Assembly: GCA_040752295.1 (NCBI GenBank)
Contig: JBFMFE010000044.1
Coordinates: 1 to 6,925, forward strand
DNA: 6,925 nt
Direction of reading: 5' to 3'
From: JBFMFE01 sp040752295
Lineage (GTDB): Bacteria > UBP15 > UBA6099 > JBFMBQ01
Position 1 is the first letter of the stretch. Every line of letters starts with the position of its first letter. Below are positions 5,049 through 6,925 of this stretch, piece after piece. The position numbers were made by a program, and so were the translations under genes. Below the pieces are notes generated by a model, which did no database searches, was not told the origin of the DNA, and saw only the letters and a list, made by a program, of their open reading frames with translations.

Positions 5049-6206
5049 ATGAAAAAAGAAATCCTCATGACTCCCGGACCATCGCAGGTTCCTTACAGGG
5101 TGCGCGCCGCCGAAGCCCGCCCCGCCATCCACCACAGGGGCGCGGAGTTCAAACTCATCCTCGCCGAACTCATCGCCTGCCTCAAGGAACTGCTCGGCGC
5201 CGGAAACGACCTCTTCATCCTCGGCGCGACGGGCACGGGCGCAATGGAGGCGACGATCGTCAACACACTCAGTCCGGGCGACAGGGTCGTCGTGTACAAC
5301 GCCGGAAAGTTCGGCGAAAGATACGCACGGATGAACCGCGCCTTCGGCGTCGAGGTCGTCGAAATAAAGAAGGAATGGGGCGAAATCCTCGCCCCGGACG
5401 AACTCGAACGTACCCTCCGGCGCGAGAAGAACGTCAGCGCCGTCTTCGTCACCCACAGCGAGACCTCCGCCGGCGTCGTGAATCCCATCGCCGGACTCGG
5501 TGAAATAACGGCGCGCCACGACGCGCTCTTCATCGTTGATTCCGTAAGCGCCGCCGGCGGACTGGAAATAAAGGTTGACGACTGGGGGATAGACATGCTG
5601 GCGGGCGGCTCGCAGAAGTCGCTGATGACCCCCCCCGGACTCTCATTCGTCACGGTCTCGCCCCGCGCCTGGCGTGCGTACGGGCGCGCGAAACTGCCCA
5701 GGTTCTACCTCGACCTGGGCGCATACAAAAAACGCCTCGAGGAAAAAGGCGAGACCCCCTACACCATCCCCGTCTCCCTCTGCCTTGCGCTCCACGAAGC
5801 CCTTAAAATGATGAAGGAGGAGGGTTTTGACAACGTCTTCGCGCGGCACAGGCGGCTCGCGCACGCATGCAGGGCGGGCGTCACGGCGATGGGACTGGAA
5901 CTGTTCTCCGTCAACCACTCGGACGTCGTAACAGTATTCCGCGTGCCGGAGGGGATTGACGGCGAAAAACTCGTCGCCGCGGTGAGGGAAAAGCACGGTG
6001 TCCGCGTCTCCGGCGGACAGAAACCGTACAGGGGCAGGATCGTGCGCATCGCAACCATGGGGTACGTCACCGAGCGGGACGTCCTCCACACCCTCTGCTC
6101 GGTGGAAATGTCGCTGTCGGAACTCGGGTACGAGACTGCGCCGGGGAGCGCTGCGCGCGCCGCCGAGGAGGTCTTCCTGAATGAAAAAAAAGGTTCTGAT
6201 CTGTGA
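5049..6206 (+). CDS. Class V PLP-dependent aminotransferase (serine/alanine-glyoxylate type), likely phosphoserine-forming
   Basis: This 385-residue enzyme belongs to the fold-type I, class V aminotransferases that include serine-glyoxylate and alanine-glyoxylate transaminases. The family opening is LMTPGPSQVP (6-15). The phosphate-binding loop is ATGTGAMEA (60-68). THSETSAGV (135-143) is the substrate/cofactor loop. VDSVSAAGG (163-171) supplies Asp164 for the pyridine nitrogen. GGSQKSLMTPPGLSF (186-200) holds Lys190, the Schiff-base lysine. RIATMG (333-338) supplies Arg333 for the substrate carboxylate. The next gene, serA, overlaps by 26 nt. Class V relatives beside serA in some archaea and deep-branching bacteria are known or proposed to replace SerC, so phosphohydroxypyruvate to phosphoserine is the favoured reaction. 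The alternative is serine-glyoxylate transamination. The ribosome binding site is weak. Confidence 0.85.
   Translation: MKKEILMTPGPSQVPYRVRAAEARPAIHHRGAEFKLILAELIACLKELLGAGNDLFILGATGTGAMEATIVNTLSPGDRVVVYNAGKFGERYARMNRAFGVEVVEIKKEWGEILAPDELERTLRREKNVSAVFVTHSETSAGVVNPIAGLGEITARHDALFIVDSVSAAGGLEIKVDDWGIDMLAGGSQKSLMTPPGLSFVTVSPRAWRAYGRAKLPRFYLDLGAYKKRLEEKGETPYTIPVSLCLALHEALKMMKEEGFDNVFARHRRLAHACRAGVTAMGLELFSVNHSDVVTVFRVPEGIDGEKLVAAVREKHGVRVSGGQKPYRGRIVRIATMGYVTERDVLHTLCSVEMSLSELGYETAPGSAARAAEEVFLNEKKGSDL
6165..6171 (+). promoter_or_regulatory. Ribosome binding site of serA inside the aminotransferase gene
   Basis: GAGGAGG lies 9 bases before the ATG at 6181, inside the last coding part of the upstream aminotransferase. 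It is the best site in the metabolic cluster and fixes the start of serA within its neighbour, making translational coupling likely. Confidence 0.7.
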
Positions 6207-6925
6207 CCCCATCGCCGACGAGGGCGTCGGGATGCTCAAGACCAGGTGCGCCGTCGCCGTGCGGACCGGGCTTTCCGAGCAGCAACTCGAAAAAACCATA
6301 CCCGGATACAACGCCCTTGTCGTCCGCAGTTCCACGAAGGTCACGCAGCGGATCATCCGCGCCGGCGCTTCCCTGGAGATAATCGCCCGGGCGGGGATCG
6401 GGATTGACAACATAAACGTCGAGGCAGCCACGCGCGCCGGCATCGTCGTCGTCAACTCGCCCCTCGCCAACACGCTCGCCGCCGCCGAACACGCGCTCTC
6501 CCTCCTCCTCGCGCTGTGCCGCAACATCCCCCAGGCAGACCGCTCAGTCCACGAACAACGGTGGGACAGAAAAAAATTCGTCGGCACGGAGGTCACCAAC
6601 AAAGTGCTCGGCGTGGTCGGACTGGGACGCATCGGCTCGGTGGTCGCCGCCAAGGCGCGCGGACTCGGCATGCGGGTCATCGCAACCGACCCCCTTGTCT
6701 CGGAGGAACACGCACGCAAACTCGGCGCCGAACTTGTCAGCCGCAACCGGCTCCTCAAAGAGGCGGACTTCATAACCTTTCACGTCCCGGCGACGCGGGA
6801 CACCTACCACATGATCTCATCCCGTGAGTTCGCGCGCATGAAGAACGGCGTGCGCATCATCAACTGCGGCAGGGGCAGCGTCATTGACGAAAAGGCGCTG
6901 CTCAACGCCATCAGGCGCGGGCGCG
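6181..6925 (+). CDS. serA: D-3-phosphoglycerate dehydrogenase, 5' part, cut by the right edge
   Basis: SerA oxidises 3-phosphoglycerate to 3-phosphohydroxypyruvate with NAD, the first step of serine synthesis. The window holds 248 residues. The N-terminal segment of the substrate domain has VVRSSTKV (47-54), ARAGIGIDNINVEAA (69-83) and NSPLANTLAAAEHALSLLL (92-110). The nucleotide-binding domain has GVVGLGRIG (144-152) with Asp170 after the second strand, which favours NAD over NADP. NCGRGSVIDE (228-237) contains the catalytic Arg231. The catalytic Glu and His, and any regulatory C-terminal domains, lie beyond the edge. W-x2-KKF-x-GTEV before the glycine loop is typical of SerA rather than of general 2-hydroxyacid dehydrogenases. 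Hydroxypyruvate reductase is the main alternative. The start overlaps the upstream gene by 26 nt. Confidence 0.9.
   Translation, partial: MKKKVLICDPIADEGVGMLKTRCAVAVRTGLSEQQLEKTIPGYNALVVRSSTKVTQRIIRAGASLEIIARAGIGIDNINVEAATRAGIVVVNSPLANTLAAAEHALSLLLALCRNIPQADRSVHEQRWDRKKFVGTEVTNKVLGVVGLGRIGSVVAAKARGLGMRVIATDPLVSEEHARKLGAELVSRNRLLKEADFITFHVPATRDTYHMISSREFARMKNGVRIINCGRGSVIDEKALLNAIRRGR

Noticed and set aside
5643..6773. A 376-codon minus-strand open frame across the aminotransferase and serA
   Set aside because: It runs antisense to two clearly recognised enzymes, is rich in Ser/Arg/Ala, and shows no motif.

Overview
This is a GC-rich (about 63% in a sampled 60-base coding line) chromosomal window from a bacterium. 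It carries seven complete plus-strand genes, an eighth cut by the right edge, and an AT-richer leader of about 490 bases at the left. The gene order rpsF-ssb-rpsR-rplI-dnaB is a widespread bacterial arrangement. The lineage cannot be fixed from sequence alone. A class V aminotransferase next to serA, in place of a standard serC, and palindromic spacer repeats would fit an uncultured, deep-branching bacterial phylum, but that is only an impression. All seven complete genes end in TGA, and starts are mixed (ATG five times, TTG twice, GTG once).

Left region (1-492): possibly the last 32 codons of an unidentified gene (1-99), then non-coding DNA with three inverted repeats (159-224, 314-337, 433-466). 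A plausible sigma-70-type promoter lies at 389-417. The third inverted repeat fills most of the predicted short mRNA leader, just upstream of a good ribosome binding site and a TTG start for rpsF.

Ribosome/replication cluster (493-3565): ribosomal protein S6, single-stranded DNA-binding protein, ribosomal protein S18 with a zinc-binding-type Cys/His set, ribosomal protein L9, and the replicative helicase DnaB. Spacing is tight at first (5 nt between rpsF and ssb, 1 nt overlap between ssb and rpsR), then gaps of 147 and 51 nt. S6 and S18 bind each other on the small subunit, and in many bacteria the pair also binds the mRNA leader of this operon.

Metabolic cluster (3673-6925): purD (glycinamide ribonucleotide synthetase), a class V PLP aminotransferase of the serine/alanine-glyoxylate type, and the 5' part of serA (3-phosphoglycerate dehydrogenase). 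The last two overlap by 26 nt. The most economical reading is a serine route, with SerA making phosphohydroxypyruvate and the aminotransferase converting it to phosphoserine. That route feeds serine and hence glycine, which is PurD's substrate.

Spacers after rpsR, dnaB and purD each hold GC-rich stem-loops close to the stop codon, with no following T-run. No canonical intrinsic terminator was seen, so read-through across the window is possible. I found no CRISPR array, transposase, tRNA, rRNA or clearly novel system. The most interesting parts are the leader structures, the atypical SSB C-terminus, and the aminotransferase-serA pairing.
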